A stretch of 64,000 bases of DNA from Bog-113 sp963752695 (GCA_963752695.1 CAVVZB010000002.1:1116001-1180000); one strand, 5' to 3'; counted from the stretch's first letter, positions 35,224-44,598 are shown. The notes: generated from the sequence alone by a model not told the origin. Translations and numbers: made by a program.

Positions 35224-36309
35224 ATGATGCACTGTGCGGGATTCAATCAGGAATCGCATGACCTTTACGCGCTAGGTGTCGTTGATGGCGAGGATGCCGC
35301 AGCCATCGAAGATCACCTGCAGCGCGGCTGCGTCATGTGCCTGGAGCAGTTTCGGGAAAGTCTGGAGCGGGTTACCTCGTTAGCCCTGACTGTTCCCCCG
35401 GCCGCGCCGTCTCGCCACCTTCGTGGACGGCTGGTCGCATCCGTGCGTCCTCCTCGTGCAGGGTGGCTGGGTCGGATCGCCCATCCGAGTGCGGGTTGGG
35501 CTTCGGCTGCTGCGTGTTTGGGTATCGGCTTGGGTGCGGTTTGGTTTGCCCAAACAAGGACTGTCTCGGTTGCCCCACCCGTCGTCGTCAGCCATCTCCT
35601 TCCTCCATCTACTGTGACTGTGACAACGGCCGCGCCGCGCCCGCAAACAGCACCTCCCATTGCGAACCGGCCATCCCCGCCGATCGATCTCCAACAGGTG
35701 CACGCCGAGCAGCAGACCCGCATCGCGGAACTGGAAGGGCAGTTGCGGACCAAGGAGATCGAGCTGACTTCCTCAAAGCAAGAGATCGCCGCACGGGCCC
35801 GCCTAGCGGCGGAATCAGAGGGAACCACCGCGCGGGTTCAGGATCTACAGCATCGATTGGCAGCCGCGGAACAGCAGATGAACTCCTTGACGAGTCAAGT
35901 CAGGTTCTATCAATCCGCCATACAAGCCCAGCGGGTGGACCTGGACCGCGGCAGGAACCTGATTTCACTTCTGAGCGCCCCACATCTCCGTCTGCTGGAC
36001 CTGAAAGCCACCGAGCAGGGCGGCGCGGCTTATGGAAGGGCGCTGTTGAGCGAGAATGCGCCCATCCTTTTCTACGCTTCCAACTTACCGCCGCTTCCCA
36101 CCGGCCGCACCTATCAGCTTTGGGTGATGCGGGACCGGGATCGCGCAGTGACCAGCGGCGGTGTCTTCCAGCCGGATGCGAATCACGCGGCTGCTTTCAC
36201 CGTGCCTAATGCGAGCGGCATCACAGCACTGGCGATCACGGAAGAACCATCGGGAGGCGTGCCGCAACCGACTGGCCATAAAATCCTGATCGGCGCAGTG
36301 AAATCCTAA
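35224..36309 (+). CDS. RskA-type anti-sigma factor
   Basis: A 361-residue membrane protein. The N-terminal anti-sigma domain has SHDLYALGVVDGEDAAAIEDHL followed by a cysteine pair (RGCVMC), one membrane segment near residues 93-110, then a coiled coil (residues about 155-240: QQTRIAELEGQLRTKEIEL) and a C-terminal anti-sigma-K domain with PPLPTGRTYQLWVMRD and SGGVFQPDAN. No sigma factor gene lies next to it; the nearest ECF gene is at 24.7-25.2 kb and has its own partner. The long periplasmic coiled coil is an unusual insertion. Confidence 0.85.
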   Translation: MMHCAGFNQESHDLYALGVVDGEDAAAIEDHLQRGCVMCLEQFRESLERVTSLALTVPPAAPSRHLRGRLVASVRPPRAGWLGRIAHPSAGWASAAACLGIGLGAVWFAQTRTVSVAPPVVVSHLLPPSTVTVTTAAPRPQTAPPIANRPSPPIDLQQVHAEQQTRIAELEGQLRTKEIELTSSKQEIAARARLAAESEGTTARVQDLQHRLAAAEQQMNSLTSQVRFYQSAIQAQRVDLDRGRNLISLLSAPHLRLLDLKATEQGGAAYGRALLSENAPILFYASNLPPLPTGRTYQLWVMRDRDRAVTSGGVFQPDANHAAAFTVPNASGITALAITEEPSGGVPQPTGHKILIGAVKS

Positions 36310-36310
36310 G

Positions 36311-37393
36311 CTAGAAGTGCAGCCCGATCCGGCTGCCATACGTCACGAAATTTCCGTTCGACCCAGAGATCTTGTTGTACCGCGCGTCGAAGCCGAGCGA
36401 TAGCGTTGGGGACAGGCGGAACTCCACGCCGCCGCCGGTTTCGAGCCCGATTTCGATATTGCCGTTACCGCCCGGCAGGCCACGTGCAATTAATTCTGGG
36501 GATTGCCCGATCTGCCCGGCAACCAGTGGCCCCCCGAATGGCGACTTGCCTCCGAACACTTGCTGGATTGCCTGCAGAATCGCGGGGGAGAGTTGCGCGT
36601 CCGTACGAACTCCGATGCTTCCTGGAGCTGGATTTTCATCGTGAATGCTGACATATGTTCCGAAACCAAGCAATCCGTAAGGCCGTAGCCGCCAGCGTTC
36701 GAGCGCGTTGCTGGAATACTTCAGCGAAAACGGCACCACCTGCAGCAAGCGCAGATTGAGCTTGTTGATTGTGGTGACCGGAAACGGCGCACTGCCAGTG
36801 CCATTCACCGCCGCGCTCACATTTCCCAATCCGCCGTTCGGGTTTAGCGTGGTCAAAACGGCGAGATTCGCAACCTGCGCAACGTTCGAAGTGGTGGTCA
36901 CGTTAGTCTGCGAGCGCGATAGCCCCACTACGATTTCATACGAGATCTTCCCGTGCAGCCACGCCGGCCGATCGATCAAGGGCAGGTCGATGTAGCCGCC
37001 GTAGAACGCTCCCCGGTCGAGTTGAAACGGGTTAGAAGCGCCAGAGACTAGCATGCCTACTTCGGCGCCGATCTTGCCGACTTCCGGGATCAACTCGGGC
37101 GGCATCTGGTAGTGAGTGGAAGACACGGGGACGACAGGTGAGATCAACGTGGGCTGTGTAGCGGGCGACGAGGCTGCCGACGACAGTGACGAGGACGATG
37201 ATGCTGCGCGCTCTCGTAATAAGGCTTCAAGCTGGCCCTCAACAACCGCCAGCCGATCTTCCAGCGCGCGAATCCGGCGCTGCGATTCCTCTTCCCGACT
37301 CTGCGCCCGTAAAGCCACACACCATAGCGGCAAAAGGATCGTGGCGGCGGCCAAGCGCAGCACAGTGACGCACGGTTTCCGGGAAATGGTCAT
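36311..37393 (-). CDS. Outer-membrane beta-barrel protein with N-terminal coiled coil
   Basis: A 360-residue protein, not assignable to a named family. A signal sequence (LRLAAATILLPLWCVALRAQ) is followed by a short coiled coil (SQRRIRALEDRLAVVEGQLEAL), a Ser-rich linker, then alternating hydrophobic strands ending in the terminal Phe expected of an outer-membrane barrel (YGSRIGLHF). It is the last gene of the haem c/propeller unit, 22 bases after the preceding gene, and could form a surface or pore component. Confidence 0.68.
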   Translation of the reverse strand: MTISRKPCVTVLRLAAATILLPLWCVALRAQSREEESQRRIRALEDRLAVVEGQLEALLRERAASSSSSLSSAASSPATQPTLISPVVPVSSTHYQMPPELIPEVGKIGAEVGMLVSGASNPFQLDRGAFYGGYIDLPLIDRPAWLHGKISYEIVVGLSRSQTNVTTTSNVAQVANLAVLTTLNPNGGLGNVSAAVNGTGSAPFPVTTINKLNLRLLQVVPFSLKYSSNALERWRLRPYGLLGFGTYVSIHDENPAPGSIGVRTDAQLSPAILQAIQQVFGGKSPFGGPLVAGQIGQSPELIARGLPGGNGNIEIGLETGGGVEFRLSPTLSLGFDARYNKISGSNGNFVTYGSRIGLHF

Positions 37394-37415
37394 GATCGAT
37401 GGGAAAGTTAATTGA

Positions 37416-38921
37416 CTAGCGCTCCAGGAAGATTCCGAAGGCGTAAAGAGTGTTGTCCGTGGTTGTGAAGTACACGCGCGCGTTGGCGATGGTGAGCCCG
37501 GTCAGGGCACCCGGCGCGGTGACCTGATTGCCGGACGAGTAGACTTCCTTGCCGGTAGCCGCGTCAAGAGCATATAAGGTGGCATGCGTTGATGCCTTGG
37601 GCTTTCCGTCTCGTGAGTATTCTCCAGCCGATAGAACAAACGCGGTCCCGGCAGTGATGACGGGCGGTTGCGGTGCAGGCATGTCGCGCGACATCCACAC
37701 GGGCGTCAACATCGGTTTGCCATCGTGCTCTTCCACTCGAAACGCCGCCAGCGCGCCATGAACGGAACGGCCACTGGAAGTGAGTTTGGCGAACTCCTCG
37801 CTCACTGCTCCCCAGACGGGCGCGAGAATCCAGCGTGTGCCTTCGGCGTCTTCCCACGTTGATAAACCGCCGCAGAAATTAGCGCCAGTCCCGATGGCCG
37901 GAGACTGCGCAACCGGCATCTTCTGTTCCCCATCCCAAAGCGAAATCCGGCCATCGCCCACCGCCGCTGCGATCATTTCGTGTTCTTTGTATCGGAAGAT
38001 GACTGGCGTTATTCCTGGAGCAGCCTTTCCCCCGCTTGACGATGGAGCGTGGAAGGTCTGCTTCAGCTTCAAATCGGAGGGTGCAAGCGCGAGCAGATCG
38101 CTGCCGGCCGCAGCATAAATTGTTCCATCTGCCGCTACTGCCAAACCGCCGGTTGCCGGAAGGCTGCCGCTCTCGACCGCATAGTGCGCGACAACGCCGG
38201 GCCTGCCGACGCTCGCTTGATTCATGTCGAGCGCCCACACACCATCCGGAACATGGACACAGTTTCCAGACGTTGTCGTGTACATGACGCCGTTCGAAAA
38301 AGTTAGGGTGGAAGCTTTTGCTCCGCTTGGCAGGAAAGCCATCGGCGCGATAAGATCGTCTCCCGTCGCGGTATTCAAAATGTGCAGCTTGCCGTCGCTA
38401 GACATCGTAAAGACCGGCCGAGGCTCGCCAAAATGCGCCGGGCTCAGAAAGCCAAGAGCGGGCTTCGGAACATCCGTTCGAGGACGCCCGGCTGCAAAAT
38501 TCGCGGGTGGCACCAACGACGGCGTCACCGAAGCGGCGCAGGCGGCGGACCTTTGCTTCGCGCCCGTGGTCTCGAAATGCTTCTGCCAGAAGATCCGATC
38601 AAGGTCGGCGTCAATGGACCAGAAGTTGTCCGTCTCGCCGGCGACGAAGGCCAGTTCCTTGAACCCACGATACGAAATCAACATGCCGATCACCACAGGA
38701 GGCGTCAGAGCACGCAGGCCTTTCAGCTTGTTGTCGAGCTTGCGCTTCATCACCAGCTGGAAGTCCTTGACGTTGTCTTTGGTGATTCGGAAATCGCTCT
38801 TCTCCCACCCGGTGCGTTGCGCGTCCCCACCGTACATGGGCCAATCGTCTGTACGCCCTTGAGCGTGAGCCGTTATCGAAATACGAAACAGGAGCAGACC
38901 CGTCATAAGAGCCCGCTTCAT
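37416..38921 (-). CDS. Secreted PQQ-like beta-propeller protein (paralogue 3)
   Basis: A propeller protein of about 501 residues. The ATG at 38921 overlaps the stop of the upstream paralogue as ATGA and begins a signal peptide (MKRALMTGLLLFRISITAHAQ). The mature start DDWPMYGGDAQRTGW matches the quinoprotein-like family, and blades include DAATGKEVYSSG near the end. It lacks the Cys-Cys pair of the 30-kb copy; a single Cys stands at ANFCGGLSTW. Whether it binds PQQ cannot be decided by eye. Translationally coupled to the frameshifted gene in front of it. Confidence 0.84.
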   Translation of the reverse strand: MKRALMTGLLLFRISITAHAQGRTDDWPMYGGDAQRTGWEKSDFRITKDNVKDFQLVMKRKLDNKLKGLRALTPPVVIGMLISYRGFKELAFVAGETDNFWSIDADLDRIFWQKHFETTGAKQRSAACAASVTPSLVPPANFAAGRPRTDVPKPALGFLSPAHFGEPRPVFTMSSDGKLHILNTATGDDLIAPMAFLPSGAKASTLTFSNGVMYTTTSGNCVHVPDGVWALDMNQASVGRPGVVAHYAVESGSLPATGGLAVAADGTIYAAAGSDLLALAPSDLKLKQTFHAPSSSGGKAAPGITPVIFRYKEHEMIAAAVGDGRISLWDGEQKMPVAQSPAIGTGANFCGGLSTWEDAEGTRWILAPVWGAVSEEFAKLTSSGRSVHGALAAFRVEEHDGKPMLTPVWMSRDMPAPQPPVITAGTAFVLSAGEYSRDGKPKASTHATLYALDAATGKEVYSSGNQVTAPGALTGLTIANARVYFTTTDNTLYAFGIFLER

Positions 38922-40457
38922 TTCGCGCCCTCGAGTCCGAAGCAATAGAGCACGCTATCGTAAGTTGCGATATACACGCGTCCGTTAGCAACCGAGAGTC
39001 CGCTGAAATGGTTGAACGATGGAATCTGGTCACCGCTCGAATACAGCTCCTTACCGGTCTGGGCATCTAAAGCGTAAAGCACCGCGTGATGCGAGTTCTT
39101 GATGCGCTCCGGACTTGCATCGTAGAGTCCGCGATCGGCATAGGCTTGCCGCGTGTTCTCCCCACTGCCATAAGCGAAAACGACGCCGTTCGCAACAACC
39201 GGCGGCTCGGCTTGATCCATGTCGCGCGACATCCAGGCCGGATTCAGATGGAACTTGCCGTCTTTTTCTTCAACCTTAAGCGCCACTACGGCGCCATGTT
39301 TCACCGGTCCATAGGAGATGGGCGGCTTGAACGCGGGATGCACCGGGCCCCAGAACGGCGTTAGAACCCAGCGTGTGCCAGCCGAGTCCTGATAACTCGA
39401 CATGCTGCCCCAGATTCCAGCCGATTGGAAATCAGCCTCTTCGTTGCAGAGCAGCGGCGTGCGATCGAGCGGCGTCTGGTGGTTTGCTCCGCCTGCCGCA
39501 CGAGTGTCCAGCAAATACATCCGGCATTCCTTACTGCCGGTGACCATCAGTTCGCGGTTGTTGAAAGGGAAAATGGCGGGCGTGACTTGCATATCCAGAT
39601 CGCGTTTTTGAAGCCAGATCCAGTTCGAAGGGATGTACCAGCCAGCCAGTTTCAGTTCGCCGTTCTCCACGCGCCCACCGATCAAGCCGTTTCCGTAAAC
39701 CTGATTCGCCGGGTCATAGCGGCCGTCACCCGTGGGCGCCCAAGCGGTGCCGGTGGAATCCACGGCGGCCCCGGTGCGTCCCCAGAGACCGCCGCTCTTG
39801 GGGCTTAACGTCATGACCTTCTTTGCCGGGTCGGTCACATTCACCGCCCAGATTTGGTTGGGGTTTCCGGCGCAGCCCTGGGAGGTAGTCGTGAAGATAA
39901 TGTTGTTCCACAAATTCAGCGCGTATGATTTGCCGTTCGGATAACCGAACTGGAAAGGTGGCGCCAGGTCTTCGCCATCGGCCACGCTAATAGTGTGAAT
40001 CTTGCCGTCCCCCGACAGCGCGTAAAGCGGACGCGGACCGGATTGAGGATCGGGACCCACGACCGGTGTCGCGGTTTGTCCGGTTGGGCAAAGCGGATCG
40101 CCGGGATGACCGGCTCGCGCCGGGACCGGATATTCGAAATGTTTCTTCCAGATAATCTGACCGGTCGTTACGTCAATGGCATATAACCGGTTATCGATTC
40201 CAGCTTCGATTGACTATTTGCTTTCCGCCATTTTCAACAATGAGCGGAGGAAACAGCGAGTGCATTTCATGCGGAAGGTTATCGAGGTGGATCTTCCAGA
40301 GGATCTTGAGGTTCTTAACGTTCTCTCTGTTGAGGATCTTTTCATCGGGTTGGAAGTTGGTGCGCTGCGAGTTTCCGCCGTCGGTGGGCCATTCGGCAGC
40401 GGAAAGTAAGACTGCGCCAACTGCGATTCCGATGAAAATGCTTTTCAGTTTCTGCAT
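38918..40457 (-). pseudogene. PQQ-like beta-propeller protein (paralogue 2), interrupted by one frameshift
   Basis: The first 88 codons (40457 down to 40191) encode a signal peptide and EWPTDGGNSQRTNFQ, then run out of frame just after GGKQIV. The next frame resumes with IEAGIDNRLYAIDVTTG and stays open to 38918. The spliced product would be about 512 residues, the size of its neighbour, and the total span of 1540 bases is one more than a multiple of three. So a single extra A (T on the plus strand, within the TT at 40210-40211) explains the break. Sequencing error, recent mutation or phase variation are possible; no slippery heptamer for programmed shifting is seen. Confidence 0.8.
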
Positions 40458-40485
40458 GCAGAAACAGCATATCGGATCACTTTAG

Positions 40486-40950
40486 CTAGAACGCCAACCG
40501 ATTCTTACTGGCCTCTATTTTGGCGGCGTCCAGGCCAGGCACTTTTTCCAGATCCTGAATGGATTTGAAGTCGCCCTTATCGGTCCGCTGTTGGATGATA
40601 GCGGCGGCTTGCTTCTCGGAAAGACGCAACGCTTTTTGCAAATCTTCGGCACTCGCTTTATTCACGTTGATCTTGATCGCGGGCGATGTTTTTGAAAAGT
40701 TCGTGGCCAGATAATCGACCACCTGGAAGAACTCTTCGTCGCTGCCGGTGGCGCCTCGCTGGATCATTTCGTTGACCAGAGCCGCCCATGATTCGCGCGT
40801 CTCCTGCCGTCCGATCACTAGTTCCGCGCCATGGCAGCCGCCGCACACTTTTTCGGTGACCGCCTTGCCGGGCGCATCCGGAAGTTGGAGGGACTGAGCC
40901 TGAAGCGCCGAAAACGCGCTGGAAATTACAAGCAGAGCGGAAATGCGCAT
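40486..40950 (-). CDS. Exported haem c protein fused to a helix-hairpin-helix domain
   Basis: A 154-residue protein with a signal peptide (MRISALLVISSAFSALQAQ), a c-type haem motif CGGCH at residues 36-40 in a short cytochrome-like domain, and a C-terminal ComEA-like helix-hairpin-helix block (INVNKASAEDLQKAL and IQDLEKVPGLDAAKI). Only one CxxCH is present and a possible distal Met is in the NEMIQRG segment. It starts the operon with two PQQ-like propellers, 28 bases upstream, so an electron-acceptor role for them is attractive. The helix-hairpin-helix part is otherwise known from DNA-binding proteins. Confidence 0.82.
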   Translation of the reverse strand: MRISALLVISSAFSALQAQSLQLPDAPGKAVTEKVCGGCHGAELVIGRQETRESWAALVNEMIQRGATGSDEEFFQVVDYLATNFSKTSPAIKINVNKASAEDLQKALRLSEKQAAAIIQQRTDKGDFKSIQDLEKVPGLDAAKIEASKNRLAF

Positions 40951-40998
40951 GCCTCAATTATGCCTGCGCCCGGCGGTTATATACTAACCCGAGCGATC

Positions 40999-42060
40999 AT
41001 GACGAGCAGCCATAGCTTCCCCGCCCTGCATAACGCCATGTGGCCCGGGCTGGTTGGAAAAGATGCCGATGGTGAGCCGCCGATTCCGCTCGATACGATG
41101 CTGGACCTTACGGCTGCTGCGGAGATCGAGGGGCAGAAGTTCGACGGGGTGGATCTGTTTCTTGCGTCGCCGCATACGTCGATCGATTCGACGAGCGACG
41201 ATCTGGCCCGCCTGGCGGAGAAGTTGAAAGCGCGCGGCCTGGTAGCCGGAACACTGATCGCGCCCGTATGGCCTCCAACGGGCGGCGGGTCCGCCATGGG
41301 CACCGAGGAAGAGCGTGGAAGATTTCTGACGCAGGTTCGCAAAGCGTGTGAGATCGGAGGCGAGCTGAGGCGGCTCGGCATCCGCAACTACGGAGTGATT
41401 CGCATCGATTCGGCGGCCAGCCCCGCTGCCTGGGCTAACGATCCGGAAGCCAATACGCGCCGCATCGCCGCTACTTTTCGAGAAGCTGGAACCATCGCCG
41501 AAAGCTACGGCGAAAAGCTCGCGGCCGAAGGCGAGATCTGCTGGGCGGGAATGCATAGCTGGCGGCGCAATCTGGAGTTGCTGGAGCTGGTCGGGATGCC
41601 GGAGTCGGTCGGGTTTCAAGCGGACATGGCTCATACCATGCTGTTCACCATGGGCCACAATGCTCCGGAAGACCGGCTCTTGCCGGACGACTTCGAATGG
41701 TCGCAGACCGATCGGCTAGCTGCGGCTTATCGCAAAGTAGCAGGCGCGCTGCGGCCCTGGACCATCGACTTTCACGTGGCACAGAACGATGGCACGGTGC
41801 GCGGGTCAGGCTCACACGATAAGACCGGAAGGCATTGTCTGCCCTTGGACCCCAACGGCAAGCTGGATATTGTCCGGGACGCGGGCGCGTGGATGCGTGA
41901 CGATCACGGCCGGATTACTCGCGCGTTCCGCCACATCTGTTGGGATGGCTGCATGTTCCCGAACGCTACAATGCTCGATCCCCAAACTTGGAACGACGTG
42001 CTGCGAGTGATGATCGACGTGCGAAACGCGCACGGCTGGACGGTCGATGAAGAAGCTTAA
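40999..42060 (+). CDS. Xylose-isomerase-like TIM-barrel protein
   Basis: A 353-residue protein of the sugar-phosphate isomerase/epimerase (AP-endonuclease 2-like) superfamily. The metal-site pattern appears in EGEICWAGMHSW, VGFQADMAHT and DFHVAQNDG. No signal peptide. The ATG at 40999 was chosen as the first codon after which the similarity runs; the frame is open 56 codons further but that stretch is antisense to the haem c gene. It overlaps the next gene by 14 bases and forms a three-gene unit with Gfo/Idh/MocA and DUF1080 proteins. Likely acts on a keto-sugar. Confidence 0.82.
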   Translation: MTSSHSFPALHNAMWPGLVGKDADGEPPIPLDTMLDLTAAAEIEGQKFDGVDLFLASPHTSIDSTSDDLARLAEKLKARGLVAGTLIAPVWPPTGGGSAMGTEEERGRFLTQVRKACEIGGELRRLGIRNYGVIRIDSAASPAAWANDPEANTRRIAATFREAGTIAESYGEKLAAEGEICWAGMHSWRRNLELLELVGMPESVGFQADMAHTMLFTMGHNAPEDRLLPDDFEWSQTDRLAAAYRKVAGALRPWTIDFHVAQNDGTVRGSGSHDKTGRHCLPLDPNGKLDIVRDAGAWMRDDHGRITRAFRHICWDGCMFPNATMLDPQTWNDVLRVMIDVRNAHGWTVDEEA

Positions 42061-43180
42061 CGTTGGCGTCATCGGATGCGGCTTCATGGGCCGAACACAT
42101 TCGAACGCTTTTGGCCGGGTGACGAACTTCTTCGACGTTCCGTTCCAGCCGGTTTTGAAGATGGTTTGCGCGCGGAGTGCACCTCGCGTGGCTACATTCG
42201 CAAGCAAGTGGGGCTTTGAAGCCGCGGAGACGGACTGGCGCAAGTTGGTCGAATCGCCCGAGATCGATCTGGTCGATATCGCAAGCCCGAACGACACTCA
42301 TGCGGAGATCGCCATTGCCGCGGCCAAGGCCGGAAAGATGGTGATGTGCGAGAAGCCGCTTGGCCGCAATCCGCGCGAATCGGAAGCCATGGTAATGGCC
42401 GTGGAACAAGCGGGCGTAGCAAACATGGTCTGGTACAACTACCGGCGCGTACCGGCGGTGATGCTCGCCAAGCACCTGATCAATGAAGGCCGTCTTGGCC
42501 GCGTCTTCCACTATCGAACGGTCTTCCTCCAGGATTGGACGATTTCGAGTGAGCTTCCGCAAGGGGGCGAAGGTCTCTGGCGTCTGGATGCCGGGGTTGC
42601 CGGCAGCGGCGTCACCGGCGACTTGCTAGCCCACAACATCGATACGGCAATGTGGTTGAACGGACCGATCGCCGATGTCACGGCCGTGACCGAGACGTTC
42701 ATCAAGACCCGCAAACATGCGCTAACGGGCGAGGTGGAGCCGGTACGAATCGATGACGCGGCGGCTTTTCTCGCGCGCTTCCAAAACGGATCGCTGGCGA
42801 CGTTCGAGGCGACCCGCTATGCGCGGGGCCACAAGGCGCTGTATACGCTCGAGGTCAATGGCGAGAACGCGTCAATCATCTGGAACTTGCACGACTTACA
42901 CCGGCTACAGTACTTCGATCATCGCGACGAAGGCCGCCTACGCGGCTGGAAAGATATTCACGTCACCGACGGAGACCATCCATACATGAAGCAGTGGTGG
43001 GTGCCGGGCTTACAAATCGGCTATGAGCACACGTTCATTCATCAGGCTGCCGATTTCCTAACCGCGCTCGATACTGGGACTCCGGCAGCCCCAACGTTCC
43101 GCGAGGCGCTCGCGACCGATTACGTAACTAGCGCTGTGTTGCAATCGGCGGTCAACCGAACCTGGGTGAAAATTCAATGA
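42047..43180 (+). CDS. Gfo/Idh/MocA family oxidoreductase (cytoplasmic)
   Basis: NAD(P)-dependent sugar dehydrogenase candidate, 377 residues. The Rossmann loop is NVGVIGCGFMGRTHSNAF at the very N-terminus, then DIASPNDTHAEIA and the classic catalytic-Lys segment MVMCEKPLGRNP. The C-terminal domain has VTGDLLAHNIDTAMWL with the usual His. No export signal, unlike the 7.2-kb relative. Start overlaps the TIM-barrel gene by 14 bases and the stop overlaps the DUF1080 gene by 4. Confidence 0.9.
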   Translation: MKKLNVGVIGCGFMGRTHSNAFGRVTNFFDVPFQPVLKMVCARSAPRVATFASKWGFEAAETDWRKLVESPEIDLVDIASPNDTHAEIAIAAAKAGKMVMCEKPLGRNPRESEAMVMAVEQAGVANMVWYNYRRVPAVMLAKHLINEGRLGRVFHYRTVFLQDWTISSELPQGGEGLWRLDAGVAGSGVTGDLLAHNIDTAMWLNGPIADVTAVTETFIKTRKHALTGEVEPVRIDDAAAFLARFQNGSLATFEATRYARGHKALYTLEVNGENASIIWNLHDLHRLQYFDHRDEGRLRGWKDIHVTDGDHPYMKQWWVPGLQIGYEHTFIHQAADFLTALDTGTPAAPTFREALATDYVTSAVLQSAVNRTWVKIQ

Positions 43181-43887
43181 AACATTTCCTTGTATTCTTG
43201 TTTGTGATTGCTGTCGCGCAGGCCCAGCAGCTTCCGGTAAAGCCGCTGGAAGAGACCGGTTTCCGTCCGCTCTTCGACGGCAAGTCGCTGACCGGTTGGG
43301 ATTGCGACCCGGAGTTCTGGCGAGCGGAAAACGGCGTCATCATCGGTGAAACGACGCCCGGTCATCAGCCCAAGCAGAACATCTTCTGCATCTGGAAGGG
43401 CGGTTCACCCGCGGACTTCGATTTCAAAATGCAATACCGCTTAACGGGTCAGACCGGTAACAGCGGCGTCCAGTACCGCAGCGTGGAACTGCCGGAAATA
43501 GCCAAGTGGGTCATGAAAGGCTATCAGGCCGACATCGACGGCATGCAGCAATTCACCGGACAAGTGTACGAAGAACGGGGCCGCGGCTTTCTAGCCCTGC
43601 GCGGTCAGATTGCTTACGTTCCCGACGGAAAAAAAGCCGGATCGATCGGCGCCACCGGAACCAACGACGAGTTGAAAAGCTTGATCAAGCTGGACGACTG
43701 GAACGATCTCGAAATCATTGCCCGCGGCAACACGTTGATTCAGCTGATCAACGGCCGCGTCATGAGCATTCTGGTTGATGACGATAAAGCCAATCGCAAG
43801 ATGGATGGCGAAATCGGGATCCAGTTGCACGTCACCAAGGCCGCAATGAAGATTGAGTCTCGCAACGTCCGTATCAAGATATTCTGA
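43177..43887 (+). CDS. DUF1080 (3-keto-disaccharide hydrolase/lyase family) secreted protein
   Basis: A 236-residue concanavalin-like beta-sandwich with a signal peptide (MKHFLVFLFVIAVAQAQ). The DUF1080 hallmarks are FRPLFDGKSLTGWD near residue 29, DFDFKMQYRLTGQTGNSGVQYR, and DDWNDLEIIARGNTLIQLINGR. Members act on 3-keto-glycosides. Adjacent dehydrogenase and TIM-barrel genes suggest joint processing of oxidised sugars. Confidence 0.9.
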   Translation: MKHFLVFLFVIAVAQAQQLPVKPLEETGFRPLFDGKSLTGWDCDPEFWRAENGVIIGETTPGHQPKQNIFCIWKGGSPADFDFKMQYRLTGQTGNSGVQYRSVELPEIAKWVMKGYQADIDGMQQFTGQVYEERGRGFLALRGQIAYVPDGKKAGSIGATGTNDELKSLIKLDDWNDLEIIARGNTLIQLINGRVMSILVDDDKANRKMDGEIGIQLHVTKAAMKIESRNVRIKIF

Positions 43888-43889
43888 GC

Positions 43890-44591
43890 TTAGGCTGCCT
43901 CCGTGGTTTCCTGCACGATGCGTCCATCGAACATGTGAACCGTACGATCGGCAAACTTCGCGTAACGCGGGTCATGCGTCACCATGACGATGGTCGCCCC
44001 ATTGCGGTGCAGGTTGCGCAGCAGGTCCATAACAGCTTCCCCATTAGCGGAATCCAGATTTCCCGTGGGCTCATCGGCCAGTAAGACGCTCGGGCTTCCA
44101 GCCAGGGCGCGGGCTACGGCGACGCGCTGTTGCTGACCTCCGGATAGTTGCGACGGATAATGCTTGACTCGATGCGACATTCCCACCTTTTCCAGAGCGT
44201 CCATTACAGCCTGCTTACGGTCTGACCCCGCCATGCCGCGATAAGTTAGCGGCAGTTCCACGTTTTCGTAAACGGTCAGGTCTCCGATCAGATTGAAAGC
44301 CTGGAAGATGAACCCGATCTCGCGGTTGCGGATACGCGCGCGCTCCCGCATGGGAAGCCCGCTCGCCGGCTGGTTGTTTAATGTATACGTACCCCCGCTC
44401 GCCGTATCCAGCAGTCCGAGTATTGCCAGCAAAGTCGACTTACCGCAGCCGGAAGGGCCCGAGATCGAGATGTACTCGCCACGTCGAATGTCCAGATGGA
44501 TTCCGGCAAGCGCGTGCGTCTCTACTGCGTCGGTGACGAATACCTTGGTCACCCCATCGAGGTGGATCAGCGTTTGATTTTCGGCGGTCAT
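43890..44591 (-). CDS. ABC transporter ATPase of the LolD/MacB/FtsE type
   Basis: A 233-residue ATP-binding subunit. Walker A GPSGCGKST at residues 45-53, Q-loop in GFIFQAFNLI, signature LSGGQQQRVAVARAL, Walker B VLLADEPTGNLD and H-loop VMVTHDPRYA are all intact. It belongs to the type VII (MacB/LolCDE-like) mechanotransmission group. No permease follows; the end is convergent with the DUF1080 gene. The GMC gene is only 7 bases upstream. Confidence 0.93.
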   Translation of the reverse strand: MTAENQTLIHLDGVTKVFVTDAVETHALAGIHLDIRRGEYISISGPSGCGKSTLLAILGLLDTASGGTYTLNNQPASGLPMRERARIRNREIGFIFQAFNLIGDLTVYENVELPLTYRGMAGSDRKQAVMDALEKVGMSHRVKHYPSQLSGGQQQRVAVARALAGSPSVLLADEPTGNLDSANGEAVMDLLRNLHRNGATIVMVTHDPRYAKFADRTVHMFDGRIVQETTEAA

Positions 44592-44598
44592 TCTCGTA

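Noticed and set aside
40191..40217. Programmed ribosomal frameshift in the propeller gene
   Set aside because: No slippery heptamer or obvious stimulatory structure at the shift; an indel is simpler.
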